A stretch of 64,000 nucleotides of DNA. Origin: Rhodospirillaceae bacterium (GTDB lineage Bacteria > Pseudomonadota > Alphaproteobacteria > Rhodospirillales > Rhodospirillaceae). The notes beneath the pieces are model-generated. The model did not search any database, was not told where the DNA came from, and saw only the letters and a program-made list of their open reading frames with translations. How positions within the stretch are numbered: the stretch's first letter is position 1; each line of letters starts with the position of its first letter. A program made the translations under genes and the position numbers. Location: NCBI GenBank assembly GCA_029245025.1, contig JAQWQC010000034.1:186001-250000 (forward strand), read 5' to 3'. Positions 1 through 7,630 of the stretch are shown piece after piece.

Positions 1-1
1 T

Positions 2-661
2 CCGTTGCCAGAAGGTTGGTCCTATGAACAGGGTGCTGCCGCTGGCGTTGGCTGGCTGACGGCGTGGCATGCACTGCACATCGTTGCTCCTGCGCAATCG
101 GGGCAAAAAGTGCTGATCGAGGCGGTTGCGAGCTCGGTTGGATCGGCTGCGCTTCAGATCGCAAAAGCTAAGGGGTGCTGGGTGGTTGGGACGGCCAGTC
201 AAGATGCCAAGTTGGAGATCGCGAAAGAATGGGGCGCTGACGCTGTTATCAATTACAAAAAAGAAAACGTGCGTGAGCGCGTCATGGAGCTAACCGACGG
301 CAAAGGGCTGGACGTTGGGTGCATGACCATTGGCGAAGAAACCGCGGCTGATTTGATTGAGTCCATGGCTTATGAAGGTCGCATCGCCATGTATGGTTCA
401 ACCGGCGGCCGTAACGTGACATTCAGCCTTAATATCGGAGAGCGGAATATCCAATTGCTATCGATGAGTATCGATTCCTCCGCGCGTTATGTGCCCGAAA
501 CAATTCCGAGTTTTTGCAGTGAAGCGATCCCGTTGTTTAGCAATGGGACGTTAAAACCCATCATTGATACCGTGTTGCCGGTGTCAAAGGTGGCTAGGGC
601 TCATGAGATGATTCACGAGCGCAATCACTTTGGTAAAATCATACTCGTCCCTGACGAATAG
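2..661 (+). CDS. Zinc-type/quinone oxidoreductase-like MDR protein, 5' truncated by the window
   Basis: The reading frame is already open at the first base, so the N-terminal (GroES-like) half lies outside the window. What remains is the Rossmann half of a medium-chain dehydrogenase/reductase of the NADPH:quinone oxidoreductase type. The segment around residues 35-60 (VLIEAVASSVGSAALQIAK) corresponds to the nucleotide-binding turn, and GADAVINYK follows, as is standard in the family. The usual AASGGVG turn is altered to AVASSVGS, so cofactor geometry may differ. The C-terminus (HFGKIILVPDE) is complete. It likely reduces quinones or enones with NADPH; the substrate cannot be read from sequence. 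The next gene begins 26 bp downstream on the same strand. Confidence 0.85.
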   Translation, partial: PLPEGWSYEQGAAAGVGWLTAWHALHIVAPAQSGQKVLIEAVASSVGSAALQIAKAKGCWVVGTASQDAKLEIAKEWGADAVINYKKENVRERVMELTDGKGLDVGCMTIGEETAADLIESMAYEGRIAMYGSTGGRNVTFSLNIGERNIQLLSMSIDSSARYVPETIPSFCSEAIPLFSNGTLKPIIDTVLPVSKVARAHEMIHERNHFGKIILVPDE

Positions 662-687
662 AATCTGCGCGCGCGTAAGGAAAATCA

Positions 688-1650
688 ATGTTCCAATACA
701 TACTTGCTGCTGTAGTGGTGGCGTCCCCCGCTCTTGCGGGTGTCACAGATATCTACAAGTCATTGCGCGGTGACCGCGATGTCAATGTCACCTATCCAGT
801 CAACTTGGATCGACCTGACCGTCTCGTTCCGCTATCCGTGCGCGTGACTTGGCCGGCCGGTGAGGGACCATTCCCGCTGGTTGTCTTTTCCCAGGGTGCA
901 CTCTGCCCAAAGAATATGTACGCGGCCGTAACTGATCATTGGACATCCCATGGCTACGTAACAATCGCGCCGTTGCATATTGATTCTGAATCCAACGGCT
1001 TTGGTTTTCGTGACCTTGCGGGTAAGGATCTGGTCGGCGAACGCATTGCGGATATGACCTATATTCTTGATTCGCTCGACAGTATCGAGAATGTAGCGCC
1101 GGGATTAGCGGGCAAGATTGATCGGGAGCGGATTGCCGCAGCCGGGCATTCTTTCGGCGGGCAAATTGCCCTGGCCATGACCGGTCTGGAAATTACCGAT
1201 GCGACAACCAAAGCGCCGGTTGACGTTGGCGATGACCGTTATGATGTGGCGGTGGTGCTGAGTGGCGTGGGCCCACTTCCCAACATTGTTGACGGTGCAT
1301 TCACGCGGTACGACGGTCCGGTCTATTCCTCGGGTGGCACAAAGGACTTAGGCGCAACCGGGCAGGGCCCGGTGCATCCTTGGCCGTGGCGGATGGCCGC
1401 CTATTTTGATACCCCACCCGGCGACAAATACGGCGTCGTTCTCGATGAGGGCGATCACTATTACGGCGGGCTGATTTGCCGTGAGACAGCGGGCGGTGCT
1501 CCCGATTATGAAGGCCTTTCAATTATTCGTGGCACGTCAACGGCCTTTTTGGATGCCTATCTAAAGGATGATTCGGACGCTAAAGAGTTTCTGACTAAAA
1601 CAGACGTCAAAGCGTTAACTAACAATCGTGCGACGTTAGAACACAAGTAA
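688..1650 (+). CDS. Secreted alpha/beta hydrolase, PAF-acetylhydrolase/chlorophyllase-like
   Basis: A protein of 320 residues with an N-terminal signal peptide (hydrophobic stretch ending ASPALAG, about residue 18). It has a typical alpha/beta-hydrolase core: FPLVVFSQG carries the oxyanion strand, GHSFGG contains the nucleophile Ser155, and GDHYYGG places the catalytic His at about 257. This layout matches secreted PAF-acetylhydrolase/dienelactone-hydrolase-like proteins, which cleave esters in the periplasm. SD-like AAGGAAAA precedes the ATG. The gene sits between the MDR oxidoreductase and metY on the same strand and could be cotranscribed, but no shared pathway is evident. Substrate unknown. 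Confidence 0.8.
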   Translation: MFQYILAAVVVASPALAGVTDIYKSLRGDRDVNVTYPVNLDRPDRLVPLSVRVTWPAGEGPFPLVVFSQGALCPKNMYAAVTDHWTSHGYVTIAPLHIDSESNGFGFRDLAGKDLVGERIADMTYILDSLDSIENVAPGLAGKIDRERIAAAGHSFGGQIALAMTGLEITDATTKAPVDVGDDRYDVAVVLSGVGPLPNIVDGAFTRYDGPVYSSGGTKDLGATGQGPVHPWPWRMAAYFDTPPGDKYGVVLDEGDHYYGGLICRETAGGAPDYEGLSIIRGTSTAFLDAYLKDDSDAKEFLTKTDVKALTNNRATLEHK

Positions 1651-1669
1651 AGCAATCTAGGAGGCTGAT

Positions 1670-2965
1670 ATGGACGCCAGTAAATTACATCCCGATACTC
1701 TCGCCCTGCATGCAGGTTTTCGGTCTGATCCGGCAACCGGCGCCGTTGCAGTGCCGGTCTACCAAACCACGTCCTATCAGTTTCGCGATACCGAACACGC
1801 TGCCAATCTGTTTGGGTTGGCGGAGTTGGGGAATATCTACACGCGCATCATGAACCCAACCAATGACGTGCTTGAACAGCGCTTGACGGCAATGGAAGGG
1901 GGTGCGGCAGCATTGGCGGTGGCTTCCGGTCAGGCGGCGACGACTTTCGCGATCATGAACTTATGCGAAGCTGGCGACAACTTTGTCACCTCCACTGACT
2001 TGTACGGCGGCACGTGGAATTTGTTTGCCAATACGTTCAAGCAAATGGGGATCGAAGCGCGTTTCGCCGATCCGGCTGATCCGGAGTCCTTCCGCAAGCT
2101 GACCGATGATAAGACACGCTGCTATTACGCTGAGACGCTGCCCAATCCGAAGCTAGAAGTTTTTCCTATACAGGAAGTCGCAGATATCGGTCGCAGCATT
2201 GGTGTACCTCTCATCGTTGACAATACGGCCGCACCTTTGATCTGCCGCCCCATCGAACATGGCGCTGCCATCGTCATGTACTCGACGACCAAGTATATCG
2301 GCGGTCACGGTACGTCCATTGGAGGTCTTATAATTGATAGCGGCACCTTCGATTGGGAAGCGCACAAAGAGCGCTTTCCTCTGCTGTCTCGTCCGGACCC
2401 GAGCTATCACGGCGCGGTGTGGATTGAAGCAGCCAAGCCACTTGGTCCTATCGCCTACATCTTGCGTGCTCGTGTAACATTGTTGCGGGATGTCGGCGCG
2501 GCGATGAGCCCGATGAACGCGTTTCAGTTTATTCAAGGTGTTGAGTCTTTGCCGCTCCGCATTCGCCGTCATTGCGAGAATGCGGCCAAAGTGGCTGGCT
2601 TCTTAAATGATCATGCCGATGTCACGCGGGTGATTTATCCAGGATTCATGGAGGGTGAAGCACGTCGTAGGGCCGATGCCTATCTAGAAGGAAAGCAATA
2701 TGGAGGGCTAGTCGGCTTTGAACTCAAAGGCGGTCTTGAGGCGGGTCGCAAATTTATCGACTCTTTAGAGTTGCTATATCACGTCGCCAATATCGGTGAT
2801 GCGCGCTCGTTGGCAATTCATCCAGCCAGTACCACACACTCTCAATTGTCAGCCGAAGATCAGGCGGCTTCCGGTGTGACCCCGGGTTACATTCGCTTGT
2901 CCGTCGGTATCGAACATGCGGAAGATATTATTGCAGATATCGAGCAGGCTTTGGCGAAACTTTAG
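1670..2965 (+). CDS. metY: O-acetylhomoserine sulfhydrylase (O-acetylhomoserine aminocarboxypropyltransferase)
   Basis: Makes homocysteine from O-acetyl-L-homoserine and sulfide, the direct sulfhydrylation route to methionine; cytosolic and PLP-dependent. The 431 residues have the usual family length and order: N-terminal LHAGF and YQTTSYQF, the ASGQAA turn, and PLP-binding Lys208 in YSTTKYIGGHG. The C-terminal HPASTTHSQLSAEDQAASGV is the class signature of the MetY/CysD type. A strong SD (AGGAGG) lies 7 bp before the ATG. It follows the secreted hydrolase by 19 bp. A serine acetyltransferase gene (cysE) about 19 kb away belongs to the same sulfur economy but is not linked in an operon. Confidence 0.93.
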   Translation: MDASKLHPDTLALHAGFRSDPATGAVAVPVYQTTSYQFRDTEHAANLFGLAELGNIYTRIMNPTNDVLEQRLTAMEGGAAALAVASGQAATTFAIMNLCEAGDNFVTSTDLYGGTWNLFANTFKQMGIEARFADPADPESFRKLTDDKTRCYYAETLPNPKLEVFPIQEVADIGRSIGVPLIVDNTAAPLICRPIEHGAAIVMYSTTKYIGGHGTSIGGLIIDSGTFDWEAHKERFPLLSRPDPSYHGAVWIEAAKPLGPIAYILRARVTLLRDVGAAMSPMNAFQFIQGVESLPLRIRRHCENAAKVAGFLNDHADVTRVIYPGFMEGEARRRADAYLEGKQYGGLVGFELKGGLEAGRKFIDSLELLYHVANIGDARSLAIHPASTTHSQLSAEDQAASGVTPGYIRLSVGIEHAEDIIADIEQALAKL

Positions 2966-3107
2966 GCGTAAATAAAACGTCCTCGGGGAAAAGTGCTAAT
3001 AGCCTGGTAAGAGGCCGTGGCCACAATTGCCTTTTCTCGCCGAGGCCGTGTCCGCAACGCGATTGGGATATCGCGGAAAATCAATCCAGGTTCGCTTGGG
3101 TCAAAGG

Positions 3108-3148
3108 GGCCGGACCTTCTTCCACCGCTGGGTGGGTCCGGTCCGGCC
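3108..3148. repeat. Long GC-rich imperfect hairpin downstream of metY
   Basis: Outer arms GGCCGGACC (3108-3116) and GGTCCGGCC (3140-3148) pair perfectly. Inside, CCACC (3122-3126) pairs with GGTGG (3131-3135) across a GCTG loop. No T-run follows on either strand, so it is not a textbook intrinsic terminator. It could protect the metY transcript 3' end or belong to an unannotated RNA. Confidence 0.5.
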
Positions 3149-3183
3149 ATGCGCTGACGGGCACAAATCAAACATAGCTCTTT

Positions 3184-3200
3184 GTGGGAAATATTCCCAC
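3184..3200. promoter_or_regulatory. Operator-like palindrome 1 of a pair
   Basis: GTGGGAA-ATA-TTCCCAC is a perfect 7-bp inverted repeat with a 3-bp spacer. Its core is the reverse complement of the second palindrome, whose centre is 45 bp away. This is typical of paired dimeric-regulator sites. No gene starts nearby, so the target is unknown. Confidence 0.45.
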
Positions 3201-3228
3201 ATTTATTTGATCAATATACCCATTATTT

Positions 3229-3245
3229 TTGGGAATATTTCCCAA
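3229..3245. promoter_or_regulatory. Operator-like palindrome 2 of a pair
   Basis: TTGGGAA-TAT-TTCCCAA is a perfect 7-bp inverted repeat with a 3-bp spacer. It repeats the core of the palindrome at 3184-3200 in opposite orientation. It lies about 55 bp beyond the allA stop codon, an odd place for an operator. Confidence 0.45.
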
Positions 3246-3298
3246 ATGACTTTTGCAAAAAGTGCAGGTTTGAGTCGTCAAACCCAGAGAATCTGGGC

Positions 3299-3865
3299 CT
3301 AAATGGCGATCTCAAAGAGTGTGCCCGTCCGCTGCACCAAATTCTTTTTGTCCAAGTCTGGGCCGTGGGCCTCATCATTTTTCACATTCTCACTCGCTAG
3401 ATTGCTGGTGGTTTCACTCCGAAGAATGACGACCAGGTTGGTCTCAGGCTCAATCGCGAAGGGAAATTCGTGCCAGGTCCCGATGTGCATGGTGAATCCA
3501 GATTGGCCGTCAAAGCGGAAGGCTTCCAATTTGTCGATATCTGGCATGTCTCCGTCTGTAGGTGCGCCAAAGACTGCGACAAACGGTTTGCCCCCTAGGG
3601 GGATAAAGGTCTGAGTGTGTTTAAAGTGGCGCTCTAAATATTTGATCTCAAACTTGCGAGGTTGAAGGGTGGCCAAAGACAGTTCCGTGTCGTCGTCAGA
3701 AATAAAATTCACCGGCTTTGAAACTGCAACAGCGCCTTGATAGAAATCGCTAACGCCCGCTGGTGCACCGGTGCCGGTTCCAAGAACCTCGCCGAATGGC
3801 GCTAAGGCCCCTGGAGTCGCTGGTTTTGCTTCCAAAACCCGGCGTTCAAGGGATGATCTGTCCAT
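3299..3865 (-). CDS. allA: Ureidoglycolate lyase
   Basis: Splits ureidoglycolate into glyoxylate and urea in purine/allantoin breakdown; a small cupin-fold cytosolic enzyme. The product from the chosen ATG is 188 residues. It shows the family features FGEVLG near the start, the HFKHTQTFIPLGG strand, and TMHIGTWHEFPFAI, the usual metal/active-site stretch. The start at 3865 is chosen because AGGAG lies 7 bp before it; a longer frame upstream lacks support. No other allantoin genes are visible in the window. It diverges from the tandem-hydrolase operon, and the 99-bp gap between them holds a palindromic operator candidate. Confidence 0.85.
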   Translation of the reverse strand: MDRSSLERRVLEAKPATPGALAPFGEVLGTGTGAPAGVSDFYQGAVAVSKPVNFISDDDTELSLATLQPRKFEIKYLERHFKHTQTFIPLGGKPFVAVFGAPTDGDMPDIDKLEAFRFDGQSGFTMHIGTWHEFPFAIEPETNLVVILRSETTSNLASENVKNDEAHGPDLDKKNLVQRTGTLFEIAI

Positions 3866-3897
3866 GGGGTGCTCCTGGTGAGGGGTTGAATCGACAC

Positions 3898-3909
3898 TGT
3901 ATCGATACA
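3898..3909. promoter_or_regulatory. Palindromic operator candidate between allA and the divergent operon
   Basis: TGTATCGATACA is a perfect 12-bp palindrome in the divergent 99-bp gap, 32 bp before the allA start and 55 bp before the hydrolase start. Sites of this form are used by several GntR-family regulators. No regulator gene is adjacent, so the factor is unknown. Confidence 0.45.
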
Positions 3910-3964
3910 AGTCTTGCAAAACCAAGGGTACGTTAGCAAACACCCTGGTCACAGAGGTGGTCCA

Positions 3965-5686
3965 ATGGCTAATCTCTGCACTTCAAGAAAAAAGGGGGGA
4001 CTCATCGTGGCTACAACTATTACCCGTCATATGGCGACCATTCGGGGTGAACGCCAGGTTCATTATCGGCGCGCAGGGTCGGGCTCCCCGATCATTCTTT
4101 TGCATCAATCTCCCAACTCCTCTCAGGAATACATTCCTCTGATTGAAGATTTGGCCGAAGACTACACAGTATTTGCGCCCGACACGCCGAGCAATGGATT
4201 GTCGGACTCGTTGCCAATCGACAGCCCGACGATGACGGATTTTGCGCAAAATGTTGCAGACCTGATGGATGCCTTGGGCATTGAGAAGTGCCCGGTCTAC
4301 GGTTTCCACACCGGCGCCGTGTGTTCCCTCGAATTAGCATGGCGTCATCCCGAGAAAGTAACCGTTGGTATTGTTAATGGTTACGTCAACATGCCCGAGG
4401 ATGTTGTCGCTGATATTCTCGAGAACTACTTCGCACCTCTTGAATTCAACTGGAGTGGGTCCCACTTGACGTGGACGTGGGCGCGCTTTCGCGAACAGCT
4501 CATCTTCTTCCCGTGGTTCAGCACGGATGGGAATTCCCGGATGGAATATGACGTGCCGGCGCCACAGCGTTTACAGACGGCAGTGATCGAGTTTCTGCGT
4601 TCGGGTCCAGATTACGTAAAACCGTATCGCGCCGCTTTTACACAGGATGGCACCGCGTCTGTGAAAGAGATGCAGGCTAATTGCATCATTATGAGCCCTA
4701 AGACTGATGTTTTGTATGAGGGCCTTGACCGTATGCCGGCCCCGTCTGAATCTGTTATGGTTTATCGCCCTGATACCGGTCCTGATGCGATCGATATTTT
4801 GAAGCAGGCGCTTAAAGACAATCCATCTCCTAACCCCGCTCCCTCCGTGGTCAAAACTGAACCAGTGCTCGGCAAGCTTTGGGGTGAGTACGTCCAAGCC
4901 GGCGGCGGTTCATTGTATTGTCGTCGCAATACGGATGGAGAGGGTCGTCCAATTCTCTTTATTCATGCGTCAGCAGCGTCAAGCTTCGCCATGGACCGTT
5001 ATATGGAGCCTCTGATTGGCACGCGCCCGGTGCTTGCCATCGACCTGCCCGGCAATGGTGAATCAGAAAACCCGATGGGCGAATTAACAGTGGAGAAACA
5101 AGCATCGTTTTTGGCCGAAGCGGTTCACGCGCTAGGTTATGACGATATCGATGTCTTTGGCACATGGGGCGGTGGAACAGTCGCAGTGGAATTGGCTGTT
5201 CAGCACCCTGACCTAGTGAAGCATGTCGCTGTACCAAACATCATGATGATGGAGTTGAAAGGCAAGGCGCTTGATGAAATGTCATCTAAATATACGCCTG
5301 ACATTCCGTTTGATGATTTCGGCGCACACTGGGTGTTTGCCTGGAACATGGTGCGCGACCAGGAATTGTTTAACCCATGGTACGAGCGCAAGGCGGAAAA
5401 TATTTCCAGAAACCCAAATCCTGATATTGCCCCCGAAGTGATCCATCATCGGACGCTGGACTTGTTTAAATGCTACGACATTTACCAAGATGCCTATAAA
5501 GCCCACTTTGGGTATCCGATGACGGAACGCTTGCCGAAGGTGCAATGCCCATTGATGTTGGGTGGGCCAGACTCGCCGAGCACAAAAAAGGCTGTAGCTG
5601 CTGGTCCCGTGGACTATACGGTTAAAGATCTACCGTCTGGTCATGAGGCGGTATCGCATGCTGTGTTGGAATTTTTTGACGCTTAA
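3965..5686 (+). CDS. Tandem alpha/beta-hydrolase fold protein (two fused domains) with atypical nucleophile elbows
   Basis: A protein of about 574 residues made of two complete alpha/beta-hydrolase domains. Domain 1 spans roughly 25-290 (HYRRAGSGSPIILLHQSP is the first strand and oxyanion loop) and domain 2 roughly 300-574 (LYCRRNTDGEGRPILFIHAS). In canonical members the elbow is G-x-Ser-x-G; here it is GFHTG at 113-117 and GTWGG at 399-403, so the expected Ser is replaced by His and Trp. A late His (SGHEAV) remains in domain 2. The GxHTG form occurs in a recurring subgroup, so activity is not excluded. Start: the ATG at 3965 has GAGGTG 5 bp upstream; a GTG at 4007 with a purine-rich leader is the alternative. 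First gene of an operon running to 9581. Confidence 0.75.
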   Translation: MANLCTSRKKGGLIVATTITRHMATIRGERQVHYRRAGSGSPIILLHQSPNSSQEYIPLIEDLAEDYTVFAPDTPSNGLSDSLPIDSPTMTDFAQNVADLMDALGIEKCPVYGFHTGAVCSLELAWRHPEKVTVGIVNGYVNMPEDVVADILENYFAPLEFNWSGSHLTWTWARFREQLIFFPWFSTDGNSRMEYDVPAPQRLQTAVIEFLRSGPDYVKPYRAAFTQDGTASVKEMQANCIIMSPKTDVLYEGLDRMPAPSESVMVYRPDTGPDAIDILKQALKDNPSPNPAPSVVKTEPVLGKLWGEYVQAGGGSLYCRRNTDGEGRPILFIHASAASSFAMDRYMEPLIGTRPVLAIDLPGNGESENPMGELTVEKQASFLAEAVHALGYDDIDVFGTWGGGTVAVELAVQHPDLVKHVAVPNIMMMELKGKALDEMSSKYTPDIPFDDFGAHWVFAWNMVRDQELFNPWYERKAENISRNPNPDIAPEVIHHRTLDLFKCYDIYQDAYKAHFGYPMTERLPKVQCPLMLGGPDSPSTKKAVAAGPVDYTVKDLPSGHEAVSHAVLEFFDA

Positions 5687-5732
5687 TTTTGTGGTGCGTT
5701 AATCACCGCCCAAAAACAAGGAGATACGGATA

Positions 5733-6398
5733 ATGGAAAGCTATTTGGTGTGGGGGTATATCCATATCCTTCTATTCGTATTTTGGCTTGGGGCTGATGT
5801 TGGGGTTTTTCTCTCAGCTGTCTATGCCAAGAAACCTGAGCTTAGTTTTGAAACCCGCGCGACCATTATGAAGCTTGGCCTCATCATCGATTTTTTGCCC
5901 CGCATTTGTTTTGCTCTCATTTTCCCTGTCGGTCTGCACCTTGCTTTAGCGCTCGGCCTGTACGATGTGCAAACTTGGCTGTTTGTGGCTGGGTGGGGCA
6001 TCGGTATCGGCTGGATCGCATTGGTCATAGCCATCGGAAAGAATGAAGGAACACCGCTGGCCGATAAGCTTTCTCTCGTGCAATTTTGGCTCGAAGGCCT
6101 GCTTGGCACATTCTATGTCGGTGTCGGGCTTTGGTCTTTGTTTGGCAATGGCCCACTCCACGAAGGATGGTTTGCTGTAAAAATCCTATTGTTCGGCTTT
6201 GTGTTCTATTGCGCCATGGCTATCGACATTTGCTTCCGGCCATTCATCAGGCCGTTTATGGAATTAGCCGAGCATGGGTCCACGCCGGAACGAGAAGCCA
6301 TCATCACCAAGACTATTAACAATACTTTGGTTGCGGTGCTGACCATGTACGCCCTAATCGCCATTGTCGCCTTTCTCGGCAAAGTTAAACCGTTCTAG
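5733..6398 (+). CDS. Multi-pass inner-membrane protein, CopD/DUF2269-like
   Basis: 221 residues with about five to six hydrophobic segments. Conserved-looking features are His11 in the first helix (IHILLFVFWLGADVGVF) and Arg/His residues near helix ends, the pattern of small haem- or metal-binding membrane proteins related to CopD. I do not recognise a specific family with certainty. SD AAGGAG lies 10 bp before the ATG. It follows the tandem hydrolase by 46 bp and precedes a secreted DUF1330-like protein by 14 bp, so it is part of the same operon. It may anchor or feed electrons to the redox proteins encoded downstream; that is inference from context. Confidence 0.65.
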   Translation: MESYLVWGYIHILLFVFWLGADVGVFLSAVYAKKPELSFETRATIMKLGLIIDFLPRICFALIFPVGLHLALALGLYDVQTWLFVAGWGIGIGWIALVIAIGKNEGTPLADKLSLVQFWLEGLLGTFYVGVGLWSLFGNGPLHEGWFAVKILLFGFVFYCAMAIDICFRPFIRPFMELAEHGSTPEREAIITKTINNTLVAVLTMYALIAIVAFLGKVKPF

Positions 6399-6412
6399 AG
6401 CGAGGTTAGATC

Positions 6413-6820
6413 ATGACTCCCCAAAGATTTCTTGCAGTATTCGGCGCGGCAACTTTTATGGTTTTGCCTTCGCTCGCTGCCAAAGCCGAAGATGTCTGTG
6501 ACAAACCCGTGGATATGGTCATTCTGTCTATCGTTCACGATGTTGAGCGCTATGAGGAATATCGTGCGTCATTTATTGAGCTTGGTACTCTAGAAGAATT
6601 TGGCGGGCGGATTGTTACCGTTGCAACGCGCTTAGAGTTTGAACCCGAAGTTCTTGAAGGGGAGTGGCCGGACAATCGCCATTCATTCGTTATTCGGTGG
6701 CCCTGTGCGGCGGCGGCGCATAAATTCTGGAATTCTGAAGTTTATCAGACAAAGCAGTTGCCGCTTCGTGTTGGCGCTGGGAACTATGACATCGCTTTGT
6801 TCCCAGCCATCCCTGAGTAG
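6413..6820 (+). CDS. Secreted DUF1330-like protein
   Basis: 135 residues with a signal peptide (ending about SLAAKAED, residue 26). The mature part resembles the ferredoxin-like DUF1330/NIPSNAP-type dimeric barrel: ERYEEYRASF, then GGRIV, LEGEWP, and a C-terminal AHKFWNSEVYQ segment, each in the family order. DUF1330 proteins are normally cytosolic and about 95 residues; the added export signal and the Cys pair (DVCDK and WPCAA) are unusual. The function of the family is not established. It lies inside the operon, 14 bp after the membrane protein and 18 bp before the glutaredoxin-DinB gene. Confidence 0.65.
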   Translation: MTPQRFLAVFGAATFMVLPSLAAKAEDVCDKPVDMVILSIVHDVERYEEYRASFIELGTLEEFGGRIVTVATRLEFEPEVLEGEWPDNRHSFVIRWPCAAAAHKFWNSEVYQTKQLPLRVGAGNYDIALFPAIPE

Positions 6821-6838
6821 AAGCAGCCGGCGTCTATA

Positions 6839-7630
6839 ATGAGCCAGCCCTTTCGCGTGTTCTGGCAACCAGGATGCTCTAGTTGTTTGAAGGCCAAAGA
6901 GTTTCTAACCGAACATGGGATTTCCTTCGATAGCGTCAATGTGTTGGACGGCGTCGACGGCATGGCGGCGCTGCAGGCGCTAGGTGCCAAGTCCGTGCCG
7001 GTCGTTTCCCAGGGCGATAAATTCGTCTTCGCGCAAAACCTGGGCGACTTGGCTGATTTCGTCGGCGTTGCGAGAATAGGTGGGGTCTTGTCCCCAAAGG
7101 ATTTTGTGATGCGGATCGACCGTGTGTTGATGGCCGCACAGTCTCATGTCCGGCAGCTTCCATCTGGTGTGCTAAGCACCCAGCTTCCAGGTCGCGACCG
7201 CACGTATTTGGATCTTGGCTACCATATCTTTGTTATTGCTGAGGCGTTTCTGGTTGCCGCTAAAGGTGAAACACTGACTTTTGATTTGTTTGAGAGACGA
7301 CCTCCCGATTCTATGTGCACTGGTGCCCAAGTTGCGTCCTATGGTCAGACCGTTCGCGACGCTATGCAGGCGTGGTGGCGCAGCACAGATATCGGCGTAC
7401 AACTGCCAGATGAGCTAAGCACGTACTATGGACCTCAGTCCGTCCCTGATCTACTTGAACGCACGGCTTGGCATGCGGCCCAACACACACGGCAACTTGC
7501 AGAGGTACTTAAAAGTGTTGATGTGAACCTGGATGATCAGTTATCCGACGAAGATCTAGAGGGTTTACCGCTGCCGAATCATGTCTACGATGACGAAGTG
7601 TCTTTAACATCTGACGTATCTAATGGCTGA
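6839..7630 (+). CDS. Glutaredoxin-like domain fused to a DinB/YfiT-like four-helix domain
   Basis: 263 residues. Residues 5-80 form a glutaredoxin-like thioredoxin fold: WQPGCSSCLKAKEFL carries a Cys14-x-x-Cys17 pair, and VPVV supplies the cis-Pro at about 58. Residues about 95-235 match the DinB superfamily of metal-binding four-helix bundles. Their three His ligands are plausibly the one in LGYHIFVIAEAFL and the pair in TAWHAAQHTRQL. Bacillithiol and mycothiol S-transferases use this fold, so a thiol-transfer role linked to the Grx domain is an attractive inference. The 3' end overlaps the next gene by 8 bp, which implies translational coupling. Confidence 0.75.
   Translation: MSQPFRVFWQPGCSSCLKAKEFLTEHGISFDSVNVLDGVDGMAALQALGAKSVPVVSQGDKFVFAQNLGDLADFVGVARIGGVLSPKDFVMRIDRVLMAAQSHVRQLPSGVLSTQLPGRDRTYLDLGYHIFVIAEAFLVAAKGETLTFDLFERRPPDSMCTGAQVASYGQTVRDAMQAWWRSTDIGVQLPDELSTYYGPQSVPDLLERTAWHAAQHTRQLAEVLKSVDVNLDDQLSDEDLEGLPLPNHVYDDEVSLTSDVSNG

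Larger units (their letters stand above)
2966..3298. other. 333-bp convergent intergenic region with a strong hairpin and two 17-bp palindromes
   Basis: This gap lies between the 3' ends of metY and allA, which face each other, so no promoter for either is expected here. The left 200 bp are GC-rich and contain a long hairpin (3108-3148). The right 120 bp are AT-rich and contain two operator-like perfect palindromes (3184-3200 and 3229-3245). Short open frames exist on both strands, but none has a recognisable product or convincing ribosome-binding site. It may hold a small RNA, or the regulatory region of a lost gene. Confidence 0.6.

Noticed and set aside
3027-3400. Overlapping short open frames in the metY-allA gap
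   Set aside because: No ribosome-binding site, atypical composition, and they overlap the palindromes and the allA 3' end.
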